Source of the DNA: an uncultured Pseudomonadota bacterium
GTDB lineage: Bacteria > Pseudomonadota > Gammaproteobacteria > Burkholderiales > Casimicrobiaceae
Direction: 5' to 3'
DNA length: 22,385 nucleotides
NCBI GenBank assembly: GCA_937958295.1
Contig: CALFEY010000406.1
Location: 1-22,385, forward strand
A program made the position numbers and the translations under genes. The notes beneath the pieces were generated by a model that made no database searches, was not told where the DNA came from, and saw nothing but the letters and a program-made list of their open reading frames with translations. Each line of letters opens with the position of its first letter. Positions within the stretch are counted from its first letter, which is position 1. Positions 7,346 to 16,213 of the stretch are shown here, in pieces.

Positions 7346-7393
7346 TTGACGCCGACCGCGCCCGGGGCTACATTGGTCTGAAAAAAATACCAA
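7346..7393 (+). promoter_or_regulatory. Sulfatase promoter with overlapping TTGGT/ACCAA operator
   Basis: TTGACG (7346-7351) and TACATT (7369-7374) are separated by 17 bp and match sigma-70 -35 and -10 boxes at 5 of 6 and 4 of 6 positions. The inverted repeat TTGGT-N11-ACCAA (7373-7393) covers the end of the -10 box and the expected start point, an ideal position for a repressor. Its left part ATTGGTCTGA matches the half-site style of FCD regulators such as PdhR and LldR (ATTGGT-N3-ACCAAT), though the spacer here is longer. The divergent GntR gene is the obvious candidate to bind it. Confidence 0.55.
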
Positions 7394-7397
7394 CGTT

Positions 7398-7412
7398 CCG
7401 CGGTCACCGCGG
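7398..7412. promoter_or_regulatory. 15-bp palindrome in the sulfatase leader
   Basis: CCGCGGT-C-ACCGCGG is a perfect 7-base inverted repeat around one base. It lies downstream of the predicted transcription start and 15 bp before the ribosome binding site of the sulfatase gene. It could be a second operator; as RNA the single-base loop would have to open to about 3-5 nt, so a DNA role is more likely. Confidence 0.4.
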
Positions 7413-7436
7413 CTTAGCGTAGACCTTGGAGGGCAC

Positions 7437-9737
7437 TTGAAAGAGTTGAGCTTCTACCGCGAAGGCACGGCCTTCACGGGCAAGATCGGCCGCACCGCAG
7501 CCACGTCCGAGCCTGCCTGGCCGCAACCGGTCAAGGCTCGCCCTGGCGCGCCGAACGTGCTCGTGTTCCTGTTGGATGACGTGGGCTTCGCCCAGCTTGG
7601 GTGCTTTGGCTCCGACATCCGCACGCCGACGTTCGACCGCCTTGCGGCCGGCGGGCTGCGCTACCGCGATTTCCACACCACCGCCATCTGCTCGCCCACG
7701 CGCGCGTGCCTGCTGACCGGGCGCAACCATCACAGCAACGGCGTGGGCATCATCCAGGAGATGGCCACGGGCTTCCCTGGCTACAACGGGATGGTGCCCA
7801 AAGAGAATGGGTTCCTCTCGGAGATCCTGCTGGCGCAGGGCTACGCCACGCTCGGGATCGGCAAGTGGCATCTCACGCTGGCAAGCGAGTATGCCTCGGG
7901 CGCCTCCAAGGCTCGCTGGCCGCTGTCTCGCGGCTTCGAGCGGTTCTATGGCTTCATCGGCGGCAAGACCAACCAGTGGGTGCCAACCCTCGTCCACGAT
8001 AGCCACTACATCGATCCTCCGCAGCGGCCGGAGGAGGGCTATCACCTCAACGCCGACCTTGCCGACCATGCGATCGAGTTCATCACCGACCTGCGCACGG
8101 TGGCGCCCGCCAAGCCCTTCTTCATGTACTACTGCCTGGGAGCGGGGCACGCGCCGCACCACGTCGAGCCGGAGTGGATCGAGAAGTATCGCGGCAAGTT
8201 CGACCAAGGCTGGGACCGCTGGCGCGAGGAGGTATTCGCCCGCCAGCTCTCGATGGGCATCGTGCCGCCGGGCACCCGGTTGTCGGAGCGTCCGGAGTGG
8301 GTCAAGGCGTGGGACACCCTCGCCCCCGACGCGCAGAAGCTCTACGCGCGCCAGATGGAGGTCTATGCCGCCTTCCTCGAGCAGACCGATCATCACATCG
8401 GGCGCGTGATCGCCTTCCTGGAGCAGCTGGGCGAGCTCGACAACACGCTGATCCTGCTCGCCTCCGACAACGGCGCCTCGGCCGAGGGCGGTGAGCACGG
8501 CTCCTTCAACGAAAACCAGTTCGTGAACCGGGTGGAGCCCACCGTCGAGGAGAACCTCAAGCATCTCGACGACTGGGGCTCGGTGCGCTCGTTCCCCAAC
8601 TACTCGTGGGGCTGGGCCTGGGCGGGCAACACGCCGCTGCGGCGCTGGAAGCGCTACCTGCACCAGGGGGGCATGAGCGATCCGCTGATCGTCCACTGGC
8701 CCAAGGGCATCGCGGCGCGCGGCGAGGTGCGCGACCAGTACACCCACGTCGTGGACTTCACGCCGACAATCCTCGAGGCTCTCGGGCTGGAGGCGCCGCC
8801 GGTGCTCAACGGGATTGCGCAGCGTCCGCTCGAAGGCGTGAGCTTTGCGCACACTTTCAACGCACCGGAGGCCCCCACGCGCAAGAAGGTGCAGTACTAC
8901 GAGATGATCGCTTCGCGCGCGTTGTGGGCCGACGGCTGGAAGGCGGTGGTCGAGCAGCCGCAAGGCAGTCCGCTTACCGAGGAGATGCTGGCCAGCCAGA
9001 AGTGGGAGCTCTACCACGTGGCCACCGACTTCTCCGAGTGCGAGAACCTGGCGGATCGCCATCCGGAAAAGCTCGCCGAGCTCGTCGAGTTATGGTGGGT
9101 GGAGGCCGGCAAGTACAACGTACTTCCACTCGACTCGCGCATGCAGCTGCGCATGGGCGAGAGCAAGCCGGGCACGGTGCCGCGGGGCAATCGGCGCGTG
9201 TTCTATCCCGGCGGCGCGCCTCAGTTCGAGTACACGGCGGTGAATGTGAAGGACCGCTCGCACACGATCACGGCGGAGGTCGAGATTCCGACGGATGGGG
9301 CCGAGGGCGTGCTGCTTGCCCACGGCAGCTGGTTTGCGGGGTACTCCTTCTACGTCAAGGACCGTCGCCTCGCCTACGTGCACAACTGCATGGGGCTCGC
9401 GGAGTATCGCATCGACAGCCACGAGCCGGTCCCGGCCGGGAAGCACACCCTCGTCTTCCACTTCGACCGCACGGGACCCCATCAAGGTCACGGCACGCTG
9501 TCCATCGACGGCCGCGTGGTGGGAGAAGGCGACATCCCGCGTACCGTGCCGCACGTCATCGAGACCTCGGGCGAAGGGCTTTGCTGCGGCTACGACAGCG
9601 GACTGCCCGTCACGCCCGATTACCGGGCGCCGTTCCGCTTCACCGGACGCATCGAGCAGGTGGTGGTGGACCTTCACGACCCCCCGCCCCCTGCCGACGG
9701 CGAGGCGAAGCTGCGCGACGCACTGACCGATCAATAG
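7437..9737 (+). CDS. Large cysteine-type arylsulfatase
   Basis: A 766-residue sulfatase that hydrolyses sulfate esters. The catalytic motif CSPTRACLLTGR begins at Cys 85, the residue converted to formylglycine by a maturation enzyme not encoded here. Metal and active-site residues are visible in LLDDVG (Asp 47-48), GKWH (Lys 143, His 145), the GAGHAPHH segment (238-242) and ASDNGA (Asp 344, Asn 345). After about residue 560 a beta-rich C-terminal region of 200 residues follows; the protein is much longer than the 530-residue Pseudomonas AtsA type and closer to the large mycobacterial-type arylsulfatases. No signal peptide is visible, so it is probably cytoplasmic. The TTG start is chosen for GGAGG at 7428-7432; the spacing of 4 nt is short. 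Confidence 0.93.
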   Translation: MKELSFYREGTAFTGKIGRTAATSEPAWPQPVKARPGAPNVLVFLLDDVGFAQLGCFGSDIRTPTFDRLAAGGLRYRDFHTTAICSPTRACLLTGRNHHSNGVGIIQEMATGFPGYNGMVPKENGFLSEILLAQGYATLGIGKWHLTLASEYASGASKARWPLSRGFERFYGFIGGKTNQWVPTLVHDSHYIDPPQRPEEGYHLNADLADHAIEFITDLRTVAPAKPFFMYYCLGAGHAPHHVEPEWIEKYRGKFDQGWDRWREEVFARQLSMGIVPPGTRLSERPEWVKAWDTLAPDAQKLYARQMEVYAAFLEQTDHHIGRVIAFLEQLGELDNTLILLASDNGASAEGGEHGSFNENQFVNRVEPTVEENLKHLDDWGSVRSFPNYSWGWAWAGNTPLRRWKRYLHQGGMSDPLIVHWPKGIAARGEVRDQYTHVVDFTPTILEALGLEAPPVLNGIAQRPLEGVSFAHTFNAPEAPTRKKVQYYEMIASRALWADGWKAVVEQPQGSPLTEEMLASQKWELYHVATDFSECENLADRHPEKLAELVELWWVEAGKYNVLPLDSRMQLRMGESKPGTVPRGNRRVFYPGGAPQFEYTAVNVKDRSHTITAEVEIPTDGAEGVLLAHGSWFAGYSFYVKDRRLAYVHNCMGLAEYRIDSHEPVPAGKHTLVFHFDRTGPHQGHGTLSIDGRVVGEGDIPRTVPHVIETSGEGLCCGYDSGLPVTPDYRAPFRFTGRIEQVVVDLHDPPPPADGEAKLRDALTDQ

Positions 9738-9754
9738 CTACCGGAGGACGAATC

Positions 9755-10714
9755 ATGACCGCACGTTGGCACGCGCTGCTCGCAGGGTTGCTCTTCGCCG
9801 TGCTGTCCGTGGGGGCGGCGGCGCAGCAGCCCTACCCCTCGAAGCCCATCCGCTTCATCGTGCCGTATCCGCCCGGAGGCAACACCGACATCGTGGCTCG
9901 CCTTTATGCGCAGAAGCTCGCGGAGCGTCTCGGCCAGCCCGTGGTGATCGACAATCGCGGCGGCGCGGCGGGCACGCTCGGCGTGGGCCTCGCGGTCAAG
10001 GCCCCCAACGACGGCTACAACATCGTCGTGGGAGATCTCGGCTCGCTCGTGATCGGACCGCTCGCCAATCCGGCGGTCGGATACACCTACAAGGACCTGG
10101 CGCCCGTCGGACTCATGGCCACGGTGTCGATCATCGTGTCCGCCAATCCCAAGTCGCCGGATGCCTCGCTCGCAGACTTCCTCGCGCGGGCCAAGGCGAA
10201 TCCGGGCAAGCTCACCTATGGCACCGGCGGCGTGGGCGGCCCGGGGCACCTGGCCTTCGAGATGCTGCGCTCTATGACGGGCGTGGACATCCTGCACGTG
10301 CCCTTCAAGGGCGGGGCCCAGGCGATCACGGGCCTCCTGGGCGAGCAGGTGGACGTCGTGATCGACGGCACGGCGATGGCCAACGTGAAGGGCGGCAAGC
10401 TGAGGGCCATCGCCGTCACGGGACCCCGCCTGCCAGCCCTGCCCGAGGTTCCGGGCATCGGCGAAACGGTGAAGGGCTACAGCTTCACCAACTGGTGGGG
10501 CGTGCTCGCGCCGCTCGGCACCCCGCCCGACGCGATCAAGCGCCTGAACGACGAGCTCGTGGTGATCGCCGCAATGCCCGAGGTGAAGGACAAGCTGCGC
10601 GACCTTGGCCTCGCGGCCCAGGGCAACTCGCCGCAACAATTCGGCGAATGGATCGCCGCCGAGGCGGAGAAGATCGCGCGCATCGTCAAGGACGCGAACA
10701 TCAAGCTCGAGTAG
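9755..10714 (+). CDS. Bug/TctC-family tripartite tricarboxylate binding protein
   Basis: A 319-residue periplasmic solute-binding protein. The signal peptide (1-24) ends in AAAQQ. The Bug family hallmarks follow: YPSKPIRFIVPYPPGGNTDIVARL, VVIDNRGGAAGTLG, and LTYGTGGVGGPGHL with LHVPFKGGAQAI. ATG has GGAGGA 6 nt upstream and starts 17 bp after the sulfatase stop, so both are almost certainly co-transcribed. No TctA/TctB membrane partners are in the window, which is normal for this family in Burkholderiales, where most members are orphans. The pairing suggests capture of the sulfatase substrate or a product, but the ligand cannot be read from the sequence. Confidence 0.95.
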   Translation: MTARWHALLAGLLFAVLSVGAAAQQPYPSKPIRFIVPYPPGGNTDIVARLYAQKLAERLGQPVVIDNRGGAAGTLGVGLAVKAPNDGYNIVVGDLGSLVIGPLANPAVGYTYKDLAPVGLMATVSIIVSANPKSPDASLADFLARAKANPGKLTYGTGGVGGPGHLAFEMLRSMTGVDILHVPFKGGAQAITGLLGEQVDVVIDGTAMANVKGGKLRAIAVTGPRLPALPEVPGIGETVKGYSFTNWWGVLAPLGTPPDAIKRLNDELVVIAAMPEVKDKLRDLGLAAQGNSPQQFGEWIAAEAEKIARIVKDANIKLE

Positions 10715-10917
10715 GGGGGGACGGCCGCCCCGCAGGAAGGCGGTGAACGCCGCGGCGAGCTGCCGCGTCCCCAGGGCGGCTCGACCGCCAGGTGCCGGCT
10801 TCGTCGTCGCTTGCGCAGGTTCGTCGCATCGGCATTGCGCCGGCGCATGGCGGCGTCCAGGCTGGCGCGTGCGCATGTGGCGCGTTCCACGCGCCTGACG
10901 CGAAGCCAGGAATCACG
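10715..10917. other. Intergenic region without recognisable elements
   Basis: About 200 bp between the Bug-family gene and the beta-propeller gene. Only short GC-rich inverted repeats occur (for example GGGG...CCCC just after 10714), none with a T-tract. An open frame continues upstream of the next gene's ATG but has no start signal that I find convincing. Confidence 0.4.
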
Positions 10918-12279
10918 ATGCATCGAGCCACGACAGACGAGCCAGGGGCGGCGGCGCCCGCAGCCGCGGGCACGGATATCCGCGGGAAGGGCCAGTCGCC
11001 TCCTCCGACCCTCGTGCGTCGGTGCTGGTCGGTCCTCGGCGTCGCGGTCATCCTCGCGGCGGGAGCGGCGTGCACCCGCGTGCACGCGGCGGACGCGCCT
11101 CCCGCGGCACCCTCGCCGCAGCAGCAGTTGCTGAATGCGCTCGCCGCAGTCGTGGCGAAGCAACCCCGGCACGTGGGGGCGCTCTACGTCGCGGCGCGCA
11201 CGGCCGCGTCGATGGGGGACGAGGCCGCGGCGATCCAGTGGCTCGACCGGCTGGCCGACATCGGCATGGACGACGAGCTCGACCCCGATGACTTCGGCGC
11301 CTTTGCGGACACGCCGGCGTATCGTGCGCGGGCTGCCCGCTTTGCCGCCAAGGCGCCGCCGATCGGATCGCCGCTCCGCGAGCGCGAGACGAAGTGCGCG
11401 GGCCTTTTGCCCGAAGGCACTGCCTGGGACGCGAAGCGAAGCGAGCTCCTCGTGTCGAGCGGACGTCGACGCACGGTGGTGGCCGTCGACGCCAACGGCC
11501 GCTGTCGCGACGTCGTGCCTCCGCGAGACGGCGGCCTGCTGGCGGTGCTGGGCATGACCGTCGATCCGGCGGCCGACGCCCTGTGGGTGGCGAGCACCGC
11601 CGCGCCCTTCATGATCGATCGGCGCCCCGAGGAAGCGGGCCGGGCGATGCTCGCGCGCATCGACCTTGCCCGCGGCGGCGTGTCCCATGTCTATCCACTG
11701 CCGGAACCGGGGATGCTCAACGATCTAGCGCTTGCCGCCGATGGCTCGGTCTACGTCACCGAGTCGCAGGGCGGGACCGTGTGGAGCTTGCGGGCCGGCG
11801 CCACCGCGCTCGCGCGTGTGTTGCCGCCTGCGACGTTCGAAAGCCCCAACGGGATCGTCTGGCTTGCGCCTTCCCATTTGCTGGTCGCCGACTTCGACGG
11901 ACTTGCGCTCGTGAGCCTCCCCGACGCCGCCGGTGCCGCGCCGCGGGTTCGCCGTCTCGCCACGCCCGGCGACGTCTACCTCGGCGGCATCGACGGCCTG
12001 GCACGATCAGAGCGCGGTGTGATCGGCATCCAGAACCTCGTGGGGCGTACGCGGGTGTGGTTCCTGGCGATCGACCTCGCGCACGCCCGCGTGAGCCATG
12101 CCGAGGTAATCCTTCGAGGTCACGCGGACTTTCGCAATCCCACGACAGGCGTGGTGATCGGCGACCGCCTGGTGTTCGTGGCCGATACGAAGCTGCAGGC
12201 GCCCACGGGCCAGGGCGAGGTCACGCCATTGCCCGCGGGGAGGACCGGACATCGTGTGCTGGAAGTGCGGGTGCGCTGA
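10918..12279 (+). CDS. Exported SMP-30/gluconolactonase-like beta-propeller with TPR-like N-terminus
   Basis: A 453-residue protein. Residues 33-57 form a hydrophobic export signal (WSVLGVAVILAAGAAC, then RVHA before ADAPP), preceded by an unusually long 32-residue hydrophilic stretch. Residues about 67-125 resemble a TPR helix pair (ALYVAARTAASMGDEAAAIQWLDRL). From about 150 onward the repeats fit an SMP-30/strictosidine-synthase-like six-bladed propeller: LLPEGTAWD, MLNDLALAADGSVYVTES, ESPNGIVWL, GGIDGLARS. The ATG has AGGA 6 nt upstream; an in-frame start at 10792 is less likely. A GTG at 11014 would remove the long n-region but lacks a ribosome binding site. Function may be lactone hydrolysis or simply a binding scaffold. 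Confidence 0.85.
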   Translation: MHRATTDEPGAAAPAAAGTDIRGKGQSPPPTLVRRCWSVLGVAVILAAGAACTRVHAADAPPAAPSPQQQLLNALAAVVAKQPRHVGALYVAARTAASMGDEAAAIQWLDRLADIGMDDELDPDDFGAFADTPAYRARAARFAAKAPPIGSPLRERETKCAGLLPEGTAWDAKRSELLVSSGRRRTVVAVDANGRCRDVVPPRDGGLLAVLGMTVDPAADALWVASTAAPFMIDRRPEEAGRAMLARIDLARGGVSHVYPLPEPGMLNDLALAADGSVYVTESQGGTVWSLRAGATALARVLPPATFESPNGIVWLAPSHLLVADFDGLALVSLPDAAGAAPRVRRLATPGDVYLGGIDGLARSERGVIGIQNLVGRTRVWFLAIDLAHARVSHAEVILRGHADFRNPTTGVVIGDRLVFVADTKLQAPTGQGEVTPLPAGRTGHRVLEVRVR

Positions 12280-12377
12280 CGGCGTCGTCGCCACCCGCGT
12301 GGGGTCCTGCACGATCCGACCACGTCGCCAGGTCGTCCGCCCCCCCGCTGGTCCCGCGCGGCGCGCGGCGCTTGTCG

Positions 12378-14003
12378 TCAGCCCGCGCCGTAGTCGAGCC
12401 GTGCCCGCTCCGGCGTGACGAACCCCATCGCCACGTCGTGTGCGAGCGCGTCGGCCGAGCGCGCCGCCGGGTCGCCGTAGCCGCCGCCGCCTGCTTCGAG
12501 CGTGGTGAGGCGGTCGCCCGGAGCAAGGATGTAGCGGCCCTTGGGGTCGGCTGTCTGCCCGTTCACGTGCACCTCGCGCAGGCCGCCCGGGCGCCCCCCG
12601 CGCACGCCAAGCGGCGGAAACTCGGTGCGCCCCGCGAGAAAGGCGATCGACATCTCGGCGCCGCTGTCGTTGACGAACTCGATGCGCTGGCCCAGGCCGC
12701 CGCGGAATTCGCCGGGGCCGCCGCTATCCGGCAGGAGCGCCTTCGACTCGATGAACATGCCCGTCAAGTCTTCCCAGATCTCGATCGAGCTGCCGGTCAT
12801 GTTCGACGGCGAGGGTGTGGTCGGCGCGCCGTCCTGCCCCGCGAGCGCGCCGAAACCGCCGGAGGCGAAGAAGATGCTCGACACGCCGCGGCCGTCGCGG
12901 GTGGTGCCCTGCAGGTTGATGAGATTGAGCATGCCGGAGTCGGCCTGCACGCGATCGGGGACGATGTCGGCGAGCGCGCCGAAGATGAGGGGCACCACGA
13001 AGTGCCCCACGATGTGGCGCCCGCCGGTGGGCGAGGGCGACAGCGCATTGAGGAGGCATCCTGGCGGTGCGGTGAGCGTGATCGGGCGCACGCTGCCCTC
13101 GTTGTTGGGAATGCGCGGGGTGGTGAGGCACTTGATCGCGTAGCAGGTCATCGCCCGCGTGTAGCACAGCGGCACGTTGATGGCGTACTTGATGGCGTCG
13201 CTCGTGCCGGTGAAGTCGGCCATGACCTCGCCGTTGGCGATGGTCACCGCCACGGCCAGCGTGAGCGGGCCTTCCTGGCCTTCGATCCGGATCGAATTGC
13301 GATAGGTCCCGGGCGGGAGCAGCGCGATCTCCTGCCGGATCGCACGCTCGGACTGCTCGAGGATCGCGTCGGCCAGCGGGTCGATCGAATCAAGACCGTA
13401 TTCGTCCATGAACTCGTTCAGCATGCGCGCACCCACGGTCGTGCAGGCCACGTTGGCGAGGAGGTCGCCGATCGTCTGCTCGGGCACGCGCACGTTCACC
13501 CGCACGAGCTCCAGCAACGCTTCGTCCAGTTGTCCCTCGCGGGCGAAGAGGCACAGCGGCAGGCGCAACCCCTCTTCGTAGACCTCCCGCGCCGCCGCCG
13601 AGTAGCCGGCGCCGCCGATGTCGGGCAGGTGCGTGATGCTCATCGAGTAGCCCACGATGCGGCCCTGGCGGAACACGGGCTGCATCACGTTGATGTCGAA
13701 GAGATGTCCGGTGCCGATCCACGGATCGTTGGTCATCACGACGTCCCCGGGCTTGAGCGTCGCGGGCGGGAAGCGCTCGAGCATCCGGGCGAGGGTGGCC
13801 GGGGCGGTGCCGGTGAACGACGGCACGCTATACGCCCCCTGCGCGATGGCATGGCCGCGGCTGTCGAAGACCACGCAGGAGAGATCGTAGCTCTCGCGCA
13901 CGTTGGTGGAGAAGGAGGAGCGCACGAGCGAGTTGATGATCTCGTCGGCGATCGAGATGAGGCGATCCCACTGGATGCCGAGGGTGATGGGGTCGATGGC
14001 CAT
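12378..14003 (-). CDS. hyuB: Hydantoinase/oxoprolinase subunit B
   Basis: A 541-residue HyuB-family subunit, full length for the family. Typical segments are DPITLGIQWDRLISIADE, SFSTNVRESYDLSCVVFD, GDVVMTNDPWIGTGHLFD, GPGEFRGGLGQR and EAGGGGYGDPAAR near the C-terminus. With HyuA it forms an ATP-dependent cytoplasmic enzyme that opens a cyclic amide ring, as in N-methylhydantoinase or 5-oxoprolinase. The gene is 13 bp after hyuA. Its own ribosome binding site is poor, suggesting coupled translation. A third acetone-carboxylase-type subunit is absent, which argues against a carboxylase. It is the last gene of the TRAP operon and converges on the beta-propeller gene; the 98 bp between them contain no convincing terminator. 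Substrate unknown. Confidence 0.95.
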   Translation of the reverse strand: MAIDPITLGIQWDRLISIADEIINSLVRSSFSTNVRESYDLSCVVFDSRGHAIAQGAYSVPSFTGTAPATLARMLERFPPATLKPGDVVMTNDPWIGTGHLFDINVMQPVFRQGRIVGYSMSITHLPDIGGAGYSAAAREVYEEGLRLPLCLFAREGQLDEALLELVRVNVRVPEQTIGDLLANVACTTVGARMLNEFMDEYGLDSIDPLADAILEQSERAIRQEIALLPPGTYRNSIRIEGQEGPLTLAVAVTIANGEVMADFTGTSDAIKYAINVPLCYTRAMTCYAIKCLTTPRIPNNEGSVRPITLTAPPGCLLNALSPSPTGGRHIVGHFVVPLIFGALADIVPDRVQADSGMLNLINLQGTTRDGRGVSSIFFASGGFGALAGQDGAPTTPSPSNMTGSSIEIWEDLTGMFIESKALLPDSGGPGEFRGGLGQRIEFVNDSGAEMSIAFLAGRTEFPPLGVRGGRPGGLREVHVNGQTADPKGRYILAPGDRLTTLEAGGGGYGDPAARSADALAHDVAMGFVTPERARLDYGAG

Positions 14004-14016
14004 GGTCGTGGTGGGT

Positions 14017-16170
14017 TCAGGCTTCCTGGCGGGCGGTGGAGACGGCGGACGCGGAGGCCGCGGTGACGTCCTGGCGCGCGACGCCGATGTCGATCACGAG
14101 GTGGCCGGCGGCGTCGAGGTGCGCGCGGTCGCCGGGTCCGATCACGCACGTGGACTCGGCTTCCTCGACGAGGGCGGGCCCCTCGATCACCGCGCCGGAC
14201 GGGATCTTGTAGCGGTCGTACACGGGGCAGGCGACCTTGCCGCGCAGATCGGGGAAATAGGCGGGGCGGTGCCCGCGCAACGCCGCGCCGGCGCCTTCGG
14301 GCGTGCGCAGGCGATAGGACTTGTCGCCGCCGGGTACGGCGCCCTGCACCTCCACCTTCCACGCCACGATCTCCACTTCGCGATCGGTGAAGCTCATGCC
14401 GAAGATCGCGGCGTACGCCGCCGCGAAGCGCGCGCCGAGGCCGGCAAGCGCCGCGGCGGGGTCGTCTTCGGGCACGGCGACCTCCACCTCGTAGCCCTGT
14501 CCGGCGTAGCGCATGTCGAGGCGCACGAGCACGCGCGAGGCGGCGGCGTCGCCGCCGGCGGACACGAGCTGCTCGCGCACGCGCGTCTCGAGGTCGCCCA
14601 CGATCTCGGCGAAGCGCGTGGCCGTCATGGTGGACAGCGAGATGCGCAGCGACTGCACGAGCTCGAAGCCCACGGGGCTTGCGAGGAGCCCGAACGCGGA
14701 CATCACGCCCGCGCCGCTCGGGCAGATCACGCGCGGGATGCGCAGCTTGCGCGCGATGCGCGCGCCATGGATCGGCCCCGAGCCGCCGAACACGATCATC
14801 GAGCAGCGGCGATAGTCCACGCCGCGCTCGGAGGCGTGCACGCGGAAGGCCTTGGCGACGTCCTCGTTGATGACCTCGTGCACGCCCCAGGCGGCACGCT
14901 CGGTATCCACGCCGAGGGCGCTGCCCAGCCGATCGGCCAGCGCCCGTTGCGCGGCCGCAACGTCCAGGCGCATCTTGCCGCCCAGGAACGACGCCGAGTC
15001 GAGGTATCCCAGCACGAGGTTGGCGTCGGTCAGTGTGGGCTCGCGGCCGCCGCGGCCGTAGCACGCCGGTCCCGGATCGGCGCCGGCGCTGCGTGGCCCC
15101 ACCCGCACCACCCCGCGCGGATCGAGGTCGGCGAGGCTGCCACCGCCCGAGCCGATCTCGATCATGTCGATCACGGGAATCTTGATCGGCAGGCCACTGC
15201 CGCGCTTGAACTCGTGCACGCGCGCCACTTCGAACTCGTAGCGCTTGAGCGGCACGTGATCGCGCACCACGCAGCCCTTGGCGGTGGTGCCGCCCATGTC
15301 GAACGACAGCACTTGGGGGGCATGCAGGCTCGCGCTGTGCCGCGCCGACATGAGCGCGCCGGCGGCCGGCCCCGATTCCAGCAGGCGCACCGGATAGCGT
15401 CGCGCCATCTCGGGCGTGAGTGTGCTGCCCGACGAGCTCATGATGAGGAAGCGGCCGCGGAAGCCAGCGGCCTCGAGGCCGCGCTCGAGGCGGTCGACGT
15501 AGGCGTCGACGAGCGGCTGCACGTAGGCATTGAGGCAAGCGGTGGTCCACCGCTGGTACTCGCGGGCGAAGGGGAACACCACCGACGAGGCCGACACGTG
15601 CAAGGCCGGAAAGCGCTCGCGCAGCCACTGCACCACGGCGAGCTCGTGCGCGGGATTGACGTAGGAGTGCAGGAGGCACACCGCCACCGCGCGCACCCCG
15701 TGTTCCTCCACGGCGCGGGCGAGCTCGGGGGCGAGCGCCTCGAGCGCCGCACCGGTGAGGGGTACATGCACCGAGCCGTCGATCTTCACGCGCTCGGGAA
15801 CCTCGAAGCGCAGAGGCCGAGGCACGAGCGGCGGCGGAAACTTGATGCGCAGGTCGAAGAGGTCGTAGCGTTGCTCCATCGCGATGTCCAGCACGTCGCG
15901 AAAGCCCTGTGTGACGATCATCGCCGTGGGCGTGCCGCGACGCTCGATCACGGCATTGGTCACGAGCGTGGTGCCGTGCACGATCATGGAGACGTCGGCC
16001 GCGGCGATGCCTGCCTGCCGTGTGACGGCGGTCACGCCGTCGAGCACCGCCTGCTCCGGCGCCTTGGGCGTGGTGAGCGCCTTGTGCGTGACGATCTCCC
16101 GGCGGTCGTCGTCGAAAAGAGCGAAATCGGTGAACGTGCCGCCGATGTCGATCCCGATGCGATAAGCCAT
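14017..16170 (-). CDS. hyuA: Hydantoinase/oxoprolinase subunit A
   Basis: A 717-residue HyuA-family subunit. It opens with the sugar-kinase/actin-like phosphate motif IGIDIGGTFTDFALFD (5-20), followed by VHGTTLVTNAVIERRGTPT, the MEQRYDLFDLRIKFPPPLVPR segment shared by hydantoinases, SSGSTLTPEMARRYPVRLLESGPAAG, and the second nucleotide-site motif SFDMGGTTAKG. This subunit binds ATP and the cyclic amide. The ATG start gives the family's usual N-terminus; an AGGAAAGG sequence lies somewhat far (13 nt) upstream. It follows the aldolase-like gene by 43 bp. Sequence alone does not separate N-methylhydantoinase, 5-oxoprolinase and other cyclic-amide hydrolases. Confidence 0.95.
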   Translation of the reverse strand: MAYRIGIDIGGTFTDFALFDDDRREIVTHKALTTPKAPEQAVLDGVTAVTRQAGIAAADVSMIVHGTTLVTNAVIERRGTPTAMIVTQGFRDVLDIAMEQRYDLFDLRIKFPPPLVPRPLRFEVPERVKIDGSVHVPLTGAALEALAPELARAVEEHGVRAVAVCLLHSYVNPAHELAVVQWLRERFPALHVSASSVVFPFAREYQRWTTACLNAYVQPLVDAYVDRLERGLEAAGFRGRFLIMSSSGSTLTPEMARRYPVRLLESGPAAGALMSARHSASLHAPQVLSFDMGGTTAKGCVVRDHVPLKRYEFEVARVHEFKRGSGLPIKIPVIDMIEIGSGGGSLADLDPRGVVRVGPRSAGADPGPACYGRGGREPTLTDANLVLGYLDSASFLGGKMRLDVAAAQRALADRLGSALGVDTERAAWGVHEVINEDVAKAFRVHASERGVDYRRCSMIVFGGSGPIHGARIARKLRIPRVICPSGAGVMSAFGLLASPVGFELVQSLRISLSTMTATRFAEIVGDLETRVREQLVSAGGDAAASRVLVRLDMRYAGQGYEVEVAVPEDDPAAALAGLGARFAAAYAAIFGMSFTDREVEIVAWKVEVQGAVPGGDKSYRLRTPEGAGAALRGHRPAYFPDLRGKVACPVYDRYKIPSGAVIEGPALVEEAESTCVIGPGDRAHLDAAGHLVIDIGVARQDVTAASASAVSTARQEA

Positions 16171-16213
16171 TGCGGTCTCTTGCCTTTCCTGTGTGGCGCG
16201 TTCGCAGCGCGCG

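Noticed and set aside
8606..9754. N-terminal extension of the Bug-family frame into the sulfatase gene
   Set aside because: The extension is an out-of-frame shadow of the sulfatase. The true start at 9755 has a ribosome binding site and begins a signal peptide.
9731..10876. Minus-strand frame antisense to the Bug gene, with a gene-like stretch near 10720-10800
   Set aside because: The stretch is short, has no start signal and the rest is a His/Arg-rich shadow; I see no family match.
12280..12377. Possible terminator between the convergent beta-propeller and hyuB genes
   Set aside because: Only 4-5 bp arms (for example CGACC/GGTCG) are present with no T-tract, which is expected by chance at this GC content.
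12378..16170. Acetone carboxylase as identity of the HyuA/HyuB pair
   Set aside because: The small gamma subunit gene is missing and the N-terminal and mid segments fit hydantoinase/oxoprolinase; the TRAP and PLP genes also fit better.
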